Assembly: GCF_000471905.2 (NCBI RefSeq)
Contig: NW_006496103.1
Location: forward strand, 541,552 to 605,551
Direction of reading: 5' to 3'
Origin: Amborella trichopoda
Lineage: Eukaryota; Streptophyta; Magnoliopsida; Amborellales; Amborellaceae
DNA length: 64,000 bases
A program made the position numbers and the translations under genes. A model generated the notes under the pieces. That model had not been told where the DNA came from and ran no database searches. It worked only from the letters and a program-made list of their open reading frames with translations. Below are positions 12,199 through 23,850 of the stretch, piece after piece; within the stretch, counting starts at the first letter, position 1; each line of letters starts with the position of its first letter.

Positions 12199-12695
12199 GC
12201 AATTATGCTTAAAATTAAAAATTTTCCTATGAATATGGAAATCCATAGATCTACTATTAGATGTATTCGGCCAAGAATCCCTAATCATATTTTTCACCCC
12301 AGGTTCATCTAACCACCCCAACTCCATCCTAAAAGGCTTTATCCCCCCGTGACAGCCTTTGTATTTAGCAAAAGAGGCAAGTGATTTGATGAGTGCCTAG
12401 GCAAGGCTTTCACAGTCACCAGCGGGAATGCTTCCATCCACTCCTGGGTCACTAAGAAACGATCCAGCTTAGACATAAGTACATTATGTACACTGTTTTT
12501 GGACCATGTGAAATTAGCACCCGCGATCGGTAGATCAACCTGGGGTGAATAATATGATTAGGGATTCTTGGCCGAATACATCTAATAGTAGATCTATGGA
12601 TTTCCATATTCATAGGAAAATTTTTAATTTTAAGCATAATTGCTTACATGGAGATTAGAGAATTGCATCTCTGAAAAACAAAATTGACCAGAATG
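12144..12695. repeat. Inverted repeat, about 168-bp arms and 214-bp spacer
   Basis: The left arm (12144-12313) and the reverse complement of the right arm (12528-12695) are nearly identical over about 165 bases, for example both carry GGCCAAGAATCCCTAATCAT and TCTCTAATCTCCATGTAAGC. Only a few mismatches are visible, concentrated at the outer ends. The right arm reads in frame into the LINE RT (RDSWPNTSNSRSMDFH through SLKNKIDQN), so it is the native copy. The left arm and spacer are an inverted duplicate that carries the endonuclease end on the minus strand (ANFTWSKNSV, SKLDRFLVTQEWMEAFP, then FRMELGWLDEPG). Confidence 0.9.
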
Positions 12696-14215
12696 TCTTT
12701 TGAGTTACAGAGATGGGAGCTGGTTGTTCAACAAAAGGGTGTGATCTCTGAGAATGATCTATTGGCTAGAAGTAGTCTTTTGTCTTCATTAGAAGAGTCT
12801 TATAGATTAGAAGAGATCTATTGGAGACAAAGATCACGAGTTAAATGGCTTAAGGAAGGGGATCGTAATACTAAGTTTTTTCATGCAATTGCTACTGCTA
12901 GACATTGACAAAATGATATTTCAGGTCTTATCATTCCTGGGATTGATAAGGAGTTAAAGATGTATGGGAAAGTAGTATTATCTCTCATTTTCAAAAAGCT
13001 TTTTCTTCTGAAATCCCTTTCAAGCCCAAGATGGAGGGCCTAAGGTTTGAGGCTCTTCCTACTTCTATAGCAAATGGTTTATAAGTAAAGGTTTCCAGGG
13101 AAGAGCTACAAAAAGCTGTACTTAAACTTTCTGGGGATAAAGCCCTAGGGTTGGATGGTTTCCCTTTGGCATTTTTTCAAACCTTTTGGACTATGACGCA
13201 GATGGATTTGCTGGAAATAGTTAGGGAATTTATGACAACAACATATCTATTTAAATGGGTAAATGCAACATATATTGCGTTGATCCTTAAGAGATCTGTT
13301 ATTTCTACTCTTTGACATTAGGCACATTAGCCTCCTCACCAGCCTTTACAAGATTATTGCCAAAATTCTTGCTGAGAGTTTGAAGACTGTCATTCCCTCC
13401 TTGGTGTCTGATTCACAATCAGCTTTTATTCAAGGTCGCATGATCCAGGATAGCGTCCTAACTGCCCAGGAATGCATTCATGCGCGCTGGCTTACCAGAG
13501 AACCAGGTTTAGTTATTAAGTTGGATTTGAAGAAAGCTTATGATAAGTGGAGTGGGGGATTCTTGTGGAAATCCTAAAAAATATGAGTTTTGGTCTAAAA
13601 TGGAGGAGCTGGATATTTGCCTGCCTTTCAACTGCCCATTTCTCAATTCTAATTAATGGCAGCCCAAAAGGTTTTTTTGGGGCATTTAGAGGTTTGAGAC
13701 AGGGGGATCCTCTTTTGCCTTTTCTGTTCACTTTGTATACAGAATGTTTTAGCAAGATGATTGGCAACATGGTAGAAAAAAGTTATTTCACAGGTTTTTC
13801 TGTAGCTCACAATGGCTGATGTATTTCCCACCTACAGTACGCTGACGATACATTTTTTTCTTTGATGCAGATATAGCCCAAGTAAATAACATTAAGATGT
13901 TTTTTGTTTGTTGTGAAGTACTTATGGGGCTAAAGGTGAATTGTGGGAAAATGTCGATGATTGGGGTAAATTGTGATGAGGGAGTGGTTCGAGATCTAGC
14001 TGCCAGTTTTGGATGCATGGTTGACACTTTTCTTTTTACATATCTTGTAATGCCGGTATCACGTGGAAGTATGCCTATTTCGGTCCTATTTCGGTCTGGG
14101 ACAATGTGGCTCAGCAAATTCAATTTAAACTTGACTTGTGGAAACCAAAGTACCTGTCTCGGGGAGGAAGAGTTACGTTATTGTTCTCATGTTTAGCAAA
14201 TTTCCCAATCTATTA
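12528..14215 (+). pseudogene. LINE ORF2 reverse transcriptase, truncated
   Basis: Plus-strand fragments in order are RVKWLKEGDRNTKFFHAI (start of the RT linker), SDSQSAFIQGRMIQDS, VIKLDLKKAYDK, RGLRQGDPLLPFLFTLYTE, the catalytic QYADDT at 13835-13852, and LKVNCGKMSM. This is the standard L1 RT order. The coding sequence is broken by a small deletion after KAYD, several stops and at least three frame changes. The thumb, zinc-binding and RNase H parts are absent; the sequence ends about 14215 just after a GGR-T-LI-like stretch. Confidence 0.85.
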
Positions 14216-14249
14216 GATATCATTGATGAGTATGCCCAAAACAGTAGTA

Positions 14250-14935
14250 AGTCTCGATCTGTACTGCATGACCCTAAACGGCTCAGCCGCGATTCATGCT
14301 TCATGACCCTTAACTACTCAGCCTCAGTCTGTATCGCAAGACCCTAAACTGCTCAGCCTCGGTCCATACTACATGACCCTAAACTTCTCAACCTTGATTC
14401 ATGCCTCATGACCCTTAACTACTCAGCCTCGGTCCGTATTGCAAGACCCTAAACCCCTCAGCCTCGGTCCATACTGTGTGACCCTAAAGTGCTCAGCCTC
14501 GGTATATACAGCACGACCAAAAACAACTCAACTCGGTCTATACTGCATAACCCTAAATGGTTCAGCCTCGGTCCATACTACATGACTTCAAGGTGCTTAG
14601 CATCAGTCCATACAGTACGATCCTAAACTGCTCAGCCTCAGTCCATATTGAATGACTCTAAACTGCGCAGCCTCGGTCCGTACTGCATGACCCTAAACTG
14701 CGAAACCTTAGTCCACACTGCATGACCCTAAACTGCTAAGCCGGGGTCCATATCATATGACCCTAAACTGCACAGCCTCGGTCCATGCTGCATGACCCTA
14801 AACTACTCTTCCTCAGTCCATACTGCACGACCCAAAACTGCTCAGCCTTGGCACATACAGCATGAACTTAAACTGCTCAGGCTTAGTCCTTACTGCATGG
14901 CCCTGAACTGCTCAGCCTCGGTCCATACTGCATAA
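14250..14935. repeat. 35-bp tandem array 1, about 19-20 units
   Basis: Successive units carry GCTCAGCCTCGGTCC, then ATACTGCATGACCC, then TAAACT, with frequent point changes and some indels. The period is about 35 bases. It lies directly upstream of the element A pre-pol segment and directly after the truncated LINE. Its unit is homologous to that of the array at 21534-22010. Confidence 0.9.
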
Positions 14936-15480
14936 TTTCTTATGGGGCTCTTGACAAAGAGCTTCAAGGGTTCAATATAAGCAGGACGTAATGGAAGCAA
15001 CTAAAAACTACCCTAGCCCAGGCAATTGGATTCTTAACAGTTGCTGATGCCCTAGCAGCTAAAGCCAAGGCAAAGCCATCTTCTTCAAAGAAACACAAAA
15101 AGTTGAAGCCAATGAGCCCGACTTCGAGCAGAGATTGAGAGAATTAAGAGGGCAAAGCTTCTAGTCTCAGGAAACTTGCCACATGGTACAAGTTTATGAA
15201 GTACCAGCCAGCGCAGGGCAAACACTGCAGTCCCTAGTGCAAAGACCATGTGATTCATACGAGGACGCTTCTTGAACCACAATCGTTGAATCTCAAATTC
15301 CCTGTAATATCCAAGTGGAACTCCTGCAGCCTGAGATGCAGTCTATATTTATGAAAGATCCATTTGTTCCTCAATCTAGGAAAGGTGCATAAATTATGAT
15401 CCACCCAGGACCTCTATCGGAGGTAGAGATGTGAAGATCATGGGTCTTCGCACTTGAGGTTGATCAAAAGACTTTTGAAA
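14936..15480 (+). pseudogene. Element A, pre-pol lysine-rich segment
   Basis: The text around 14960-15140 (AKAKPSSSKKHKKLKPMSP in one frame) parallels the corresponding part of element B. Several stops follow. No protease motif of the DGGS type was seen here, so protease appears deleted. Confidence 0.5.
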
Positions 15481-15484
15481 ACAA

Positions 15485-16542
15485 TGATGAAGAGTTGTAG
15501 GAGGCCCCAAAAGAGTGGGAAGAAGGTGATCAAGTCACAATTGACGAGCTCGAGGAGATAAATCTTAGAGACGAAGCCGACCCCAAACCCACTTTCATTT
15601 CAGTGAATATGTCTCCAAAAGAGAAAGAAAATTTCACAATTTTCTTGTGAGCAAGCCGAGACATATTTTCTTGGCATTACCATGAGATGTCAGGTTAGAC
15701 CCTCAAGTCGCCGTTCAATGTCTCGACATTGATCTGACTATCAAACCTGTCAAGCAGAAATCAAGAAGGTTCAGGCCTGACCTTGAAATGCAGATAGATG
15801 CTGAAGTAACCAAACTCAAACAAGCAGGCTTCATTCATGAGGTCAAGTACCTGAAATGGCTAGCAAATGTTGTTTCAGTCAAGAAGAAGAATGGTCAAAT
15901 CAGGGTTTACAATGACTTCCGCTACTTGAATACTTCCTGTCCAAGGATGACTTCTCATTACCATTCACTGAGATGCTCATCGACTCTATAGGTCACTGTC
16001 AAATCTTTCCCTTCAAGGATGGGTACTTGGGTATAATCAGATATGGATGGCGCTTGAAGCTGAGGAAGCCACTACGTTCTTAACTACAAAAAGGGTCTTC
16101 TATTACACAATGATGCCATTTGGACTAAAGAATGCTGGTGCCACATACAAGAGAGCAATGACGACCATCTTCAAAGACATGACGCACAAGGAGGTGGAGT
16201 GCTATGTAGATAACTTGGTGGTAAAATTCGAAGAGAAGGATGCTCACATGAGAGACCTTGAAAATGTGTTCAAGCGACTACGCTATCATCAACTTAAAAT
16301 GAACCCGTTGAAATGCGCTTTTGGTGTGCGTTCGGGAAAATTCTTGGGGTTCATTGTTAGACACCGAGGGCATGAGGTTGAGCCAGTCAAAATTAAGGCA
16401 ATCCAAGAAATGCCGTCACCAACTACACTGCGAGAACTGCGTTCGCTTCAAGGACAGCTAGCATACATCTGCAGATTCATCTCAAACATCTCAGGTCACT
16501 GTACACCTATTAAAGAAGGATACCCCATTCATTTGGGATGAA
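15485..16542 (+). pseudogene. Element A reverse transcriptase
   Basis: After a linker (VTIDELEEINL, SRDIFSWHYHEMSG) the sequence reads LKQAGFIHEVKYLKWLANVV, VKKKNGQIRV, the palm segments PFGLKNAGATYKRAM and CYVDNLVVK, and KFLGFIVRHRG, the usual Ty3/gypsy RT order. The longest open piece is 16047-16541. Frameshifts occur near 15950 and 16505 and stops near 15648. The catalytic YVDD is YVDN (16203-16214), so even a repaired frame would lack a metal-binding aspartate. The family normally copies element RNA in cytoplasmic particles. Confidence 0.9.
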
Positions 16543-16870
16543 GCATGTCAGGCAGCCCTTGATGACATGAAGCATTATTTACTCAATCCTCCAATACTCT
16601 CTACACCGATATTGGGAAAACCACTCATCCTGTACACGACCACTTTAAATGAGTCACTTAGGGCATTGTTGGTGCAGAACAATGACGAAGGAAAAGAAAC
16701 ATCAATGTATTATCTCAGCCTTAGGATGCAAGGGGTCGAGAAGAATTATCCCCCAATAGAGAAGATGTGCTTGGCCGTAATCTTTGCAGTATAAAACGTC
16801 ATCGCTACTTGCTTGGTCATGAAGTGTAACTTATATCAAAAGCAGATCTTGTAAAACCTCTCATGACACG
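16543..16870 (+). pseudogene. Element A RNase H (Ty3 type)
   Basis: The sequence reads FIWDEACQAALDDMKHYLL, LGKPLILYTTTLNESLRALL, YYLSLRMQGVEKNYPPIEK and MCLAVIFAV before a stop at about 16792. This is the degenerate RT-connection and RNase H of Tat elements, in which the YTT..ESL region replaces the classical active-site Asp. Confidence 0.8.
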
Positions 16871-17450
16871 CCCATGCTTGTCAGGATGCCTTACTAAGTG
16901 GGCATTATTGCTGATGGAATTCGACATCACGTATGTCACACAAAAGGCCTTCAAGGGCCAGGCCTTAGTTGATTTTCTCGTGGCACACCTCGTACTGGCA
17001 GAATCTCCCTCATTAAGTGACCTCCCTGATGAAGAAGTATTCTACATTGAGCTTGCTCAGGCGTGGGAATTGTACTTCGACGGAGCCTTCCAATCAGAAC
17101 GAGGAGGCGCTGGAGTGGTATTCCTAACCCCGAAATAAGGAGTATTGCAACGTTCTTTCTCTCTCTCCGACGTCGGTTTTCATAACGAGGCAGAATATTA
17201 GGCCCTTATAATTGGGTTGGAGATAGCCGTTGACCTTGACTTGGAGCAGCTCATGATCTATGGTGACTCTGAGCTGGTTATCCGACAGCTAAAGGGGATC
17301 TATGACATGAGAAAAGACACTCTCAAGCCTTATCACGATACCACAAAATTGTATATGGCCCAATTCCAGGATGTAACCTTGAGTCACATTCCCAAGAGGC
17401 TAAACTCGTAGGCTGATGCACTTGCAAATCTCGGGGCTACAATTCAATTA
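16871..17450 (+). pseudogene. Element A second, archaeal-type RNase H (aRNH)
   Basis: After LTKWALLLMEFDITYV and KGQALVDFLVAH the text gives ELYFDGAFQSERGGAGVVF, HNEAEY, MIYGDSELVIRQLKG and ADALANLG. These are the four acidic positions (D, E, D, D) of the extra RNase H found in Tat elements. Internal stops at about 17137, 17200 and 17409 break the frame, but each motif is still legible. This domain is the main reason for the lineage call. Confidence 0.85.
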
Positions 17451-18950
17451 TCCTCATCAGGACCTACACTTGTCTGGGTAGCAGAATGGAGACACATTGA
17501 ACTAAGAACTGAGGTAGACACGGATGATGAGAGAAATATCTCCCCTGTGTGCCCTCCTTATCCATTCAGAGCACTTCTATCAGCTAAAGAAGTAATCAAG
17601 ATTGAACAAGAAATGGCACGGAGTTAAGGAGTTAAGGTTCGAAACCAAGAACCAGAATTCTTTGACCCCATGTGTGTGGAAATTGAGCAGGTAGAAAATT
17701 GGAGAGAGCCCATCACTAGTTTCCTAAAACATGGCAGGCTCTTGAAAGATCGTGCCAAACGCAATAATGTACGTCGAATGTCTATCAAGTATACCCTCCA
17801 TGAAGGAGATGCTCTCTTTAGATGGTCATTTGACGGTATTCTTCTTAGATGTGTGGATGTGCAAAAGGCAAATAAGGTGTAGAAGAAGTACACTCAGGCA
17901 TTTGTGGACTACATCAGTCTGATCCGAAGCTCTATGAACGGATACACAGATTGTGGTATTATTGGTCTTTCATGATTGTTGATTCCTTAAACTATGCTGA
18001 GAGGGGCCAGGTGTGCCAAATCCAATCAAGCCTTGTTTACCAGCCTCCAGAGCACTTACACCCTACAGTGACATCATGGCCCTTTTCACATTGGGGTATG
18101 GACATTGTAGGGCCTATTGACCCTCCTTCGACAATGGGTCATGTCTTTATTCTAGCTGCAACAGATTATTTCTCTAAGTGGGCTGAAGCAGTCCCCCTCA
18201 AGCAAGTTCCTGGGACAACAGTGGCCAACTTCGTTCGGCATCACATTATATACCAGTTTGGGTGCCTGACCAGATTATCTCAAACAATGGCCTTCAATTT
18301 CGAAGTCACCAAATTGATCACTTGGTTAACTAGTTCACTTTCAAGTGGAGATACTCGACTATGTACCACCCTCGGGCGAATGGCTTGGCTGAGGCCTTCA
18401 ATAAGACTTTGTGAATGTTTTATGAAAATCAATATCAAAGATGAAGAAGAATTGGCATGAGAAGCTTCCTAAAGCACTATCGGCTTATCGTACTACTACA
18501 AGAAAGGCTACTGATTCCACTCCTTACTCTCTGGTCTATGGGGGTAAAGCCGTTTTACCCCACGAAATTCAAATCCCTTCATTGCGTGTAGCTATACATC
18601 AAGGATTAACCGAAGATGAGAGAGTCAAACTTCAATATGAAGAATTTGACGCACTCGATTAAAAAATATTAGAGGCTCAACAGAAACTAGAACTCAACCA
18701 AGGGAGAATGAAAAGGGCATTTGACAAGTCAATCAAAGTTCACTCATTAGCACATGGGGTTCTAGTTCTGGCCGTCAAGAGGCCGATTGTGATGAATGGA
18801 AGTTGTAAAGGGAAGTTTGAACCCAAGCGCGAAGGTCCTTTTATAGTAAAAAACGTCTCGCCAAATGGAGCTTACATATTAGCACATCCTGATGGAGAGG
18901 AGGCAATGTCCCCTATCAATGGTCGGTACCTAAAGAAGTACTATCTGTGA
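17451..18950 (+). pseudogene. Element A integrase
   Basis: The linker NWREPITSFLKHGRLLKDR and GDALFRWSFDGILLRCVD leads into the zinc-binding region, then PFSHWGMDIVGPIDPPS, TDYFSKWAEAVPLKQV, SNNGLQF, RANGLAEAFNKTL, KALSAYRTTTRKATDSTPYS and finally the C-terminal segment GKFEPKREGPFIVKNVSPNG ending at a stop near 18948. The second catalytic Asp (usually SDNG) is Asn here, and one zinc-binding Cys is lost. Frames change near 18270 and 18440. Confidence 0.9.
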
Positions 18951-19740
18951 TGCATATTCAAGAAAAGAGACTCAATGCAAAGTAAGCAAGACAATCCGAA
19001 CAAATTTTAAACTCTTTTTATTACAGTAAAAATGAGTTAGAAGTTACATGCTAAAAAGCCCATTATTAGGGAAGTTACAAGTCTCTTGCATTTGAGGATA
19101 AGAGGATGGTTACAAACCAAAACCCGTAGTGTTGCTCTTGCATCTGAGGAGATGAGGACGGTTATAGGGCTAAAGAAATGCTCTCCTCATGAAGATGAAG
19201 CAAACCCACCAAAGAAACACCCTCATCATGAATAAGAAGCAAAACCACTTGGAGAGACGGCTTCAATTCATCTGACGAGTGCCACCAAAGACGATGGTTA
19301 CCGGCCAAAAGAAGGAGCCAACCATTTTTGAATCAGCTTCAATTCATTTGACGAGTGCCACCAAAGGCGATGGTTACAGGCCAAAAGAAGAAGCCAACCA
19401 TTTATGATTCAGCTTCAATTCGTCTGACGAGTGTATCAAACATACAAAGTAGACTTCTGTGGCAAGGAACTGACCTATGATGAGGAGCACACCCGGTTCA
19501 CAGTTGATTCCCTTCCACATAACAACATAGACTTCACTATTGTGCTGGAGGACGCTTCCAACGGGCATCATAAGCCAGTCTTTACCACTCGTCACCACCC
19601 TTTGCCTACCCGAGTCAGCGCTGTGCTTGAATATTGCCACACATAGCTCATCGTCGTGCACAATAGTTCCCACCTATGAATCATTGCCTCATGCGATCAA
19701 CGCCATGCGCATCATGACTTTGATCATGCACAGATAAGCG
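18951..19740. other. Element A 3' untranslated region, first part
   Basis: No coding similarity was seen. A direct repeat of about 80 bp occurs around 19250-19430 (CAATTCATCTGACGAGTGCC and CAATTCATTTGACGAGTGCC, followed by ATGGTTAC). The strand of any function is unknown. Confidence 0.5.
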
Positions 19741-21130
19741 CCGTCTGAGGCCAGCGCCGGCTGTGTCTTCCAAAGGCTAGCATCGGCTATGTTGCTAACT
19801 TCCTGTGCTGATTGTCATATTGAGGACTAGCCCCAGCTAGGCTTCTAAAAGGTCAGCGCCGGCTGCATTTTTATGCCTATCACCAGCTGCGTGTCTTAAA
19901 GGCTAGCCCGACTATGTTCCTAAGGCCCTTCGCTAGTTGTGTATCTTGAGTCAGCTCCAGCCGTGTTCTAAGGTCTCTCACAGCCGTGACTGTTCACCTC
20001 CCTGTCACTCTTCATTTTTCCATGCACCTCCTCGATTCTTGAGACCCCTCATTTTATGGCCAAAGCCTCTTCGTCTCCTCGACTGTTGCACGATTTTCAA
20101 GGGAAACCGTCAGCCTCCTCGCCTGACACACGACTCACACTTGTGGATGGCCACTGTTCGCCTCCCTGATAGTTGCACACTTTCCTTGCAACCGTCCACC
20201 TCCAGCGACGGTTTGTCTTCCTTGACCCTTCGGTTCTTTTCGAAAACTGTCTTCCGCTACTGGAAATCCTTTGCAACTTCCCCCAAGTCACCGAGCTAGT
20301 TCACTTAGCAGCCCCTCGCTGCAACTTTTGCCCTTCTTTTCACTAAAATCACTGCTGGAATCACAACAAACTCTTCAAAATCACGGCGCCATAAGCTCTT
20401 TGTTGTCACTGAAAACACACTGTTTCCACGGTAAAACTCTTTGGTGGCTTCGCTACGCTCACTCCAAACTCCTACAACTTCGCCGCTACCTCCCTTGCGT
20501 ACTGGTGAACTCCAGCCAATCTTTGTGAAATCCCCTTTTTCTCACGCAACCTTTCGCCAAAAATCCCCTTCGCACTATTAAAATCTTATTGACTTTAGGT
20601 TTTTACCTTCAATGAAAAAGTGAAAATGGGGGTTACCCCCTTTATATAACCAACACTTTTCTTAAAAGCCCCTTGCAAACTGGGAATCCTAGCCACGTCC
20701 AGGGAGGCCAAATGCCAATGGGCCGGACCATGTAGGGTTCTGTCTCTAGGCTCGAGGCAAGTTTTACCACCGCTTGTAAAATCCCATTCCAAAAGAAGCG
20801 AGGACCGGGCCGTGCTCCCGTCAATGCCCGAATACTAATGTACGCTCATCGACGACTGCATTATTGAAACTACCCAGTGCTGGCCGTGTCCTTAGCAACC
20901 CCAACGCTGACTTTTTCCTTAGTAATCACAGGGCCACTTGCGTTCTCAACGACTCAATGCCGGTTGTGTTCAAAAGACAGCGTGGGCTGTCTCAGCGTCG
21001 GCTGTGTTTTCAACCACCCAGTGTCTACTGAGTGTTCAAAAAATAATATTGGTCGATCTTAGCATCGGTTGAGTATTCAATAGGTAATGTTGGTTGTGCC
21101 TAGCTCTAGCTGTGTTCTCAACAGTCCATT
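19741..21130. repeat. Degenerate repeats built on CAGCGCCGGCTGTGT
   Basis: Between 19741 and 19990 and again between 20870 and 21130, units of about 30-40 bases carry variants such as CAGCGCCGGCTGTGTC, AGCATCGGCTATGTT and CAGCGTCGGCTGTGTT. The middle part (20000-20860) lacks clear units but has a TATATAA-type box near 20643-20650 readable on either strand. Confidence 0.55.
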
Positions 21131-21530
21131 GCCACACACCCTATACTACTATCTTCCCCAGTAAAGTTGCACCTTGCCTACAAACCATGATCCCCAACGG
21201 AGTGGTACCCAAGTCGTTCAAGTCAGGCCATGACTTCTCATCCCCAGTGGGAGTCATACCTGTACTACAACTCATTATTCCAAATGGAGATAGGGTAATT
21301 TTTATTACTGTAACCCCCAGTGGGTCTGCTTCACGCCTAACTGGGTCATCTTCAATGAATTTCTACCATTTTTTCACATATAAGAGACACATACTTGTCT
21401 CCTAAACCCCCAATGAAATCAGCTTTTGTCTAAACCCTCTATTAGCCTTAACCATTTTATCCCTAAGGAGTCAGATTGCCATCTACAGGCTTATTCCCCA
21501 TGGATTCTCACCTACATGGTGACCCACATC
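21131..21530. other. Element A 3' region spacer
   Basis: Contains short recurrences of CCCCAGTGG and CCCAACGG type words but no clear unit or coding sequence. Confidence 0.4.
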
Positions 21531-21533
21531 TAG

Positions 21534-22290
21534 TCCATGATGCACAACCTTAAACTGCATGGCTATGGTCCATACTGCACGACCTTAAACTGCATAGCTT
21601 TGGCCCATGCTGCATGACCTTAAACTGCACAACTTTGGTTCATGATGCATGACCTTAAACTGCATAGCTTTGGTCCGTGCTGCATGACCACAAACTACAC
21701 AGCTTTGGTCCGTGCTGCATGACCTTAAACTGCATAGCTTTGGTCCGTGTTGCATGACATTAAACTGCACACCTTTGGTCCACGCTGCATGACCTTAAAC
21801 TGCATGGTTATGGTCCAAGTTGCATGACCTTAAACTACACAGCTTTGGTTCGTGTTGCATGACCTTAAACTGCAAAGCTTTTGTCCGTGCTGTATGACCT
21901 TAAACTGCACAGCTTTGGTCCACACTGCATGACCTTAAACTGCATGGCTATGGTCCGTGTTGCATGACCTTAAACTGCACAGCTTCGGTCCGCGCTGCAT
22001 GACCATAAACTGTAGCGTAGGTCTAGCTGCACGACCCTTACTGCATAGCCCAAACTATATGACCCTAAACTATAGTATACGCCCTTGCTGCATAACAATA
22101 AAAGGCTCAACACCATGCTCCAAACTATATGACCTTAAACTGTAGCGAAGGTCTAGTTGTATGACCTTAAACTACATGGTCCTATTTGCATGACTTTAAA
22201 CTACATAACCATAGTCTAAGCTATATGACCCTAAACCATAGTGCACGTCCTGGCTGCATGATGATAAACCGTTTTGCACAGCTCCCAGAG
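21534..22290. repeat. 35-bp tandem array 2
   Basis: About 14 regular units to 22010 read GCATAGCTTTGGTCC, GTGCTGCATGACC, TTAAACT, then become degenerate to about 22290, with further traces near 22645-22735. Units with CATAGC and CACAGC tend to alternate, suggesting a 70-bp higher-order unit. The unit matches array 1 at 14250 in length, order of words and orientation. Confidence 0.9.
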
Positions 22291-23285
22291 GTATGACTAT
22301 AAACTTGCCCCCACATACGTGCACACGTTTTACGTGCATCTTCACGCGAGTCTTCCCTAACGAACCCGTTCGTGTGCGCGCACCACCTTCAATACCTCCC
22401 CAACGAGTCCATTCATTTCATCATCCTCCAACATTCCACAGTGGATCTCACTCGTACTCACAAAACGGTGAACCATCTCGCCACCCATCCTCGCCGTAAG
22501 ATAGTGGATCACCATTTTGTAACCCACCTTTCATGCATCATCTATTTTTCATAGGTAGCCTTGTGCCAACTCCCCAAAAGTGAGCTAGAGCCACTATCAT
22601 ACTCATTCCATGGCCTCCACAGACTGTCATTCATCACCATCATAGTCTAGCTGTATGACCTTAAACTAGAGTGCATGTCCTAGCCGCATGATGTTAAAAG
22701 GCTTCGCACAGGTCTCGAAGGCATGACCTTAAACACACCTTCACAAAAAATATATAAACGGGCATGGTGTATACCTTAACAAGAGAATGCCATGAGTAAA
22801 AATGACAGACGGGCATGGTCATGAAACCATGAGTAAAAGAGTTCCGTGAATAAAAGTCAGGCATGGTAAAGACCCGAAAGGGCATCGTGAGTAAAAAATA
22901 GAAGAATAAGGGTGGACATGGCCGAAAGTTCATGGGTAAAAGAGCCCCAAATAAATGGAAGTTGGTGAAACCATCTCTATAGCGCTGCTTCCCAAGTTCA
23001 AGTGAAAATTCGCATAGAATGCTTGGACTAATAAATTTGTTGATGTAGCGTGCACCTCAACAGGCACCTTCAGCCCACACGCAAAAGAAAAAATCCCTAG
23101 TGTCGCAATACCAAGACCCAAAAAATACGAGCTTCAAAGAAAAGATTCCGACAGTTTGAGTCTAGTTGTAAAAAGGACTCGAAGGATAGAAGATTCACTA
23201 AGAAAGCAAGTCAAGTCTCGTAAAGAAGCGCATCATTCATGAGAGGTTACGAAACACACTCCAAGATGACGGAGACGCCTTGAGA
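22291..23285. other. Element A 3' region, degenerate repeats and spacer
   Basis: Traces of the 35-bp unit persist near 22645-22735. Between 22755 and 22950 words such as GGGCATGG and GAGTAAAA recur at irregular spacing. No coding sequence was recognised. Confidence 0.4.
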
Positions 23286-23850
23286 AAGAAAGCTAAGTCA
23301 GCCATGACTTTGGACTTGCTATGTAATGACCTGCTAGCAGTGGGTAGGGGTTTTATCCAAAGCAGGTCACCTCGATAAACTGAGGTACCTTACTCGCCAA
23401 GGAACCAGCCATGACTGTGGACATGTTATTTAATGACTTGCTAGCAGTGGGTAGGTGTTATACCCAAAGCTAGTCACCTCGATAAACTGAGGTACCCTAC
23501 TCGTCAAGGAATAATTGGTGCATGATGTAGATGAGCATCGACAAAAGGCTTTTCATCAAACCATCCAGAATAAACAAATAAGGAAATCATTCTGACAAAC
23601 CAAAAGATGCCCCAAGAAGGCTAAGTCAGCTACGACTTTGGACCTGCTATGTAACAACCTGCTAGAAGTGGGTTGGGGTTATACCCAAAGCTGGTCACCT
23701 CGATAAACTGAGGTACCCTACTAGCCAAGGAACCAACCATGACTTTGGACCTGCTATGTAACGACTTGCTAGTAGTGGGTAGGGGTTATACCCAAAGCTG
23801 GTCACCTCGATAAACTGAGGTACCCTACCCACCAAGGAATAATTAGTGCG
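23286..23850. repeat. Nested tandem repeat, about 110-bp unit in about 330-bp pairs
   Basis: Four copies of a unit containing GCTATGTAA, TGCTAG, GTGGGTAGG, CCCAAAGC and GTCACCTCGATAAACTGAGG start near 23300, 23405, 23625 and 23735. They occur in two pairs separated by a unique spacer of about 100 bases that contains GATGAGCATCGA; its start is repeated after the second pair. The array is close to the 5' end of LTR1. Confidence 0.85.

Larger units (their letters stand above)
10330..14215 (+). mobile_element. Degenerate L1-type LINE with internal inversion
   Basis: In order the plus strand shows a DUF4283-like ORF1 region (10340-11280), an acidic ORF1 tail (11281-12143), an inverted segment with the end of the endonuclease (12144-12527) and an L1-type reverse transcriptase (12528-14215). 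Most of the endonuclease is missing, and the 3' end stops inside the RT where a 35-bp tandem array begins. Frameshifts and stops are frequent. The 5' end is approximate; no flanking duplication was found. Confidence 0.8.

Noticed and set aside
14250-14935. CRISPR-like regular repeats
   Set aside because: Units adjoin without unique spacers, vary in sequence and lie in a plant retroelement.
19937-20299. 120-codon frame
   Set aside because: Lies in the element A 3' region with no motif, probably by chance in G+C-rich sequence.
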